Assembly (NCBI GenBank): GCA_037176905.1
Contig: JBBBWG010006091.1
Coordinates: forward strand, 2,985-23,423
DNA length: 20,439 bases
Reading direction: 5' to 3'
Origin: Azolla pinnata
Lineage: Eukaryota; Streptophyta; Polypodiopsida; Salviniales; Salviniaceae
In this document: positions 20,416 to 20,439 of the stretch, piece after piece
Layout: each line of letters starts with the position of its first letter
Position numbering within the stretch: the first letter of the stretch is position 1
Notes under the pieces: model-generated
Told to the model about the DNA's origin: nothing
Databases searched by the model: none
The model's input: only the letters and a program-made list of their open reading frames with translations
Made by a program: the position numbers and the translations under genes

Positions 20416-20439
20416 CGCCATCGCCATCGCCATCGCCAT
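20416..20439. repeat. (CGCCAT)4 hexanucleotide at the window edge
   Basis: Four perfect CGCCAT units run to the last base. On the minus strand this reads ATGGCG repeated (Met-Ala), followed by AGAGCAGCTGCAGAGCTT, then Glu- and Lys-rich low complexity. It could be the first codons of a minus-strand gene starting at or beyond the edge, but no convincing donor or domain follows. Confidence 0.7.

Noticed and set aside
20245-20439. Minus-strand frame MAMAMAMARAAAEL followed by poly-Glu and poly-Arg
   Set aside because: Only the first dozen codons look gene-like. The rest is the antisense of a CT tract, with no donor or domain. It is noted as a possible edge gene only.

Overview
The window reads as nuclear DNA of a flowering plant. 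Genes are split by GT-AG introns into small exons, intergenic DNA is AT-rich and full of microsatellites, telo-box (AAACCCTA) motifs sit near a start codon, and the reconstructed proteins are eukaryotic housekeeping proteins of plant type. I cannot name the species. Both TTAGGG and TTTAGGG units occur in one interstitial telomere-like array.

Three protein genes could be rebuilt exon by exon, all on the minus strand, so the reading order is right to left. (1) 15400 down to 10843: a Rab escort protein (REP, GDI/CHM superfamily), 10 exons, 713 codons, with phases matching at every junction. (2) 8933 down to 5222: a 552-residue protein with an arginine-rich N-terminal presequence, a long polar middle and two RRM-like folds at the C-terminus, 6 exons, probably mitochondrial. 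(3) 3324 down to 1318: a 76-residue two-helix membrane protein of the OST5/TMEM258 family (oligosaccharyltransferase subunit), 4 coding exons. Its ATG codon is alone in the first coding exon, so long-ORF scanning misses it. The three genes share no pathway (Rab prenylation, organellar RNA binding, ER N-glycosylation); they are neighbours, not an operon.

The rest is non-coding as far as I can see. 1-1317 is the 3' flank of the OST5 gene. 3325-5221 holds the OST5 leader/promoter with a 24-bp tandem array, a weak methyltransferase-like relic near 3878-4072, and the 3' flank of the RRM gene. 8934-10842 holds the RRM-gene promoter with telomere-like repeats and a pyrimidine tract, then the 3' flank of REP with an imperfect duplication. 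15401-15790 is the REP upstream region with two small tandem arrays. 15790-20439 is gene-poor and AT-rich, ending in a dense cluster of simple repeats.

The most interesting theme is local tandem duplication at the REP locus. It affects the upstream region, intron 1, the coding exon 2 (a 12-17-residue acidic repeat), intron 3 (each copy carries a copy of the real 5' splice site) and the 3' flank. Two of these arrays plausibly create alternative splice choices. I found no evidence for a novel defence, mobile or biosynthetic system.
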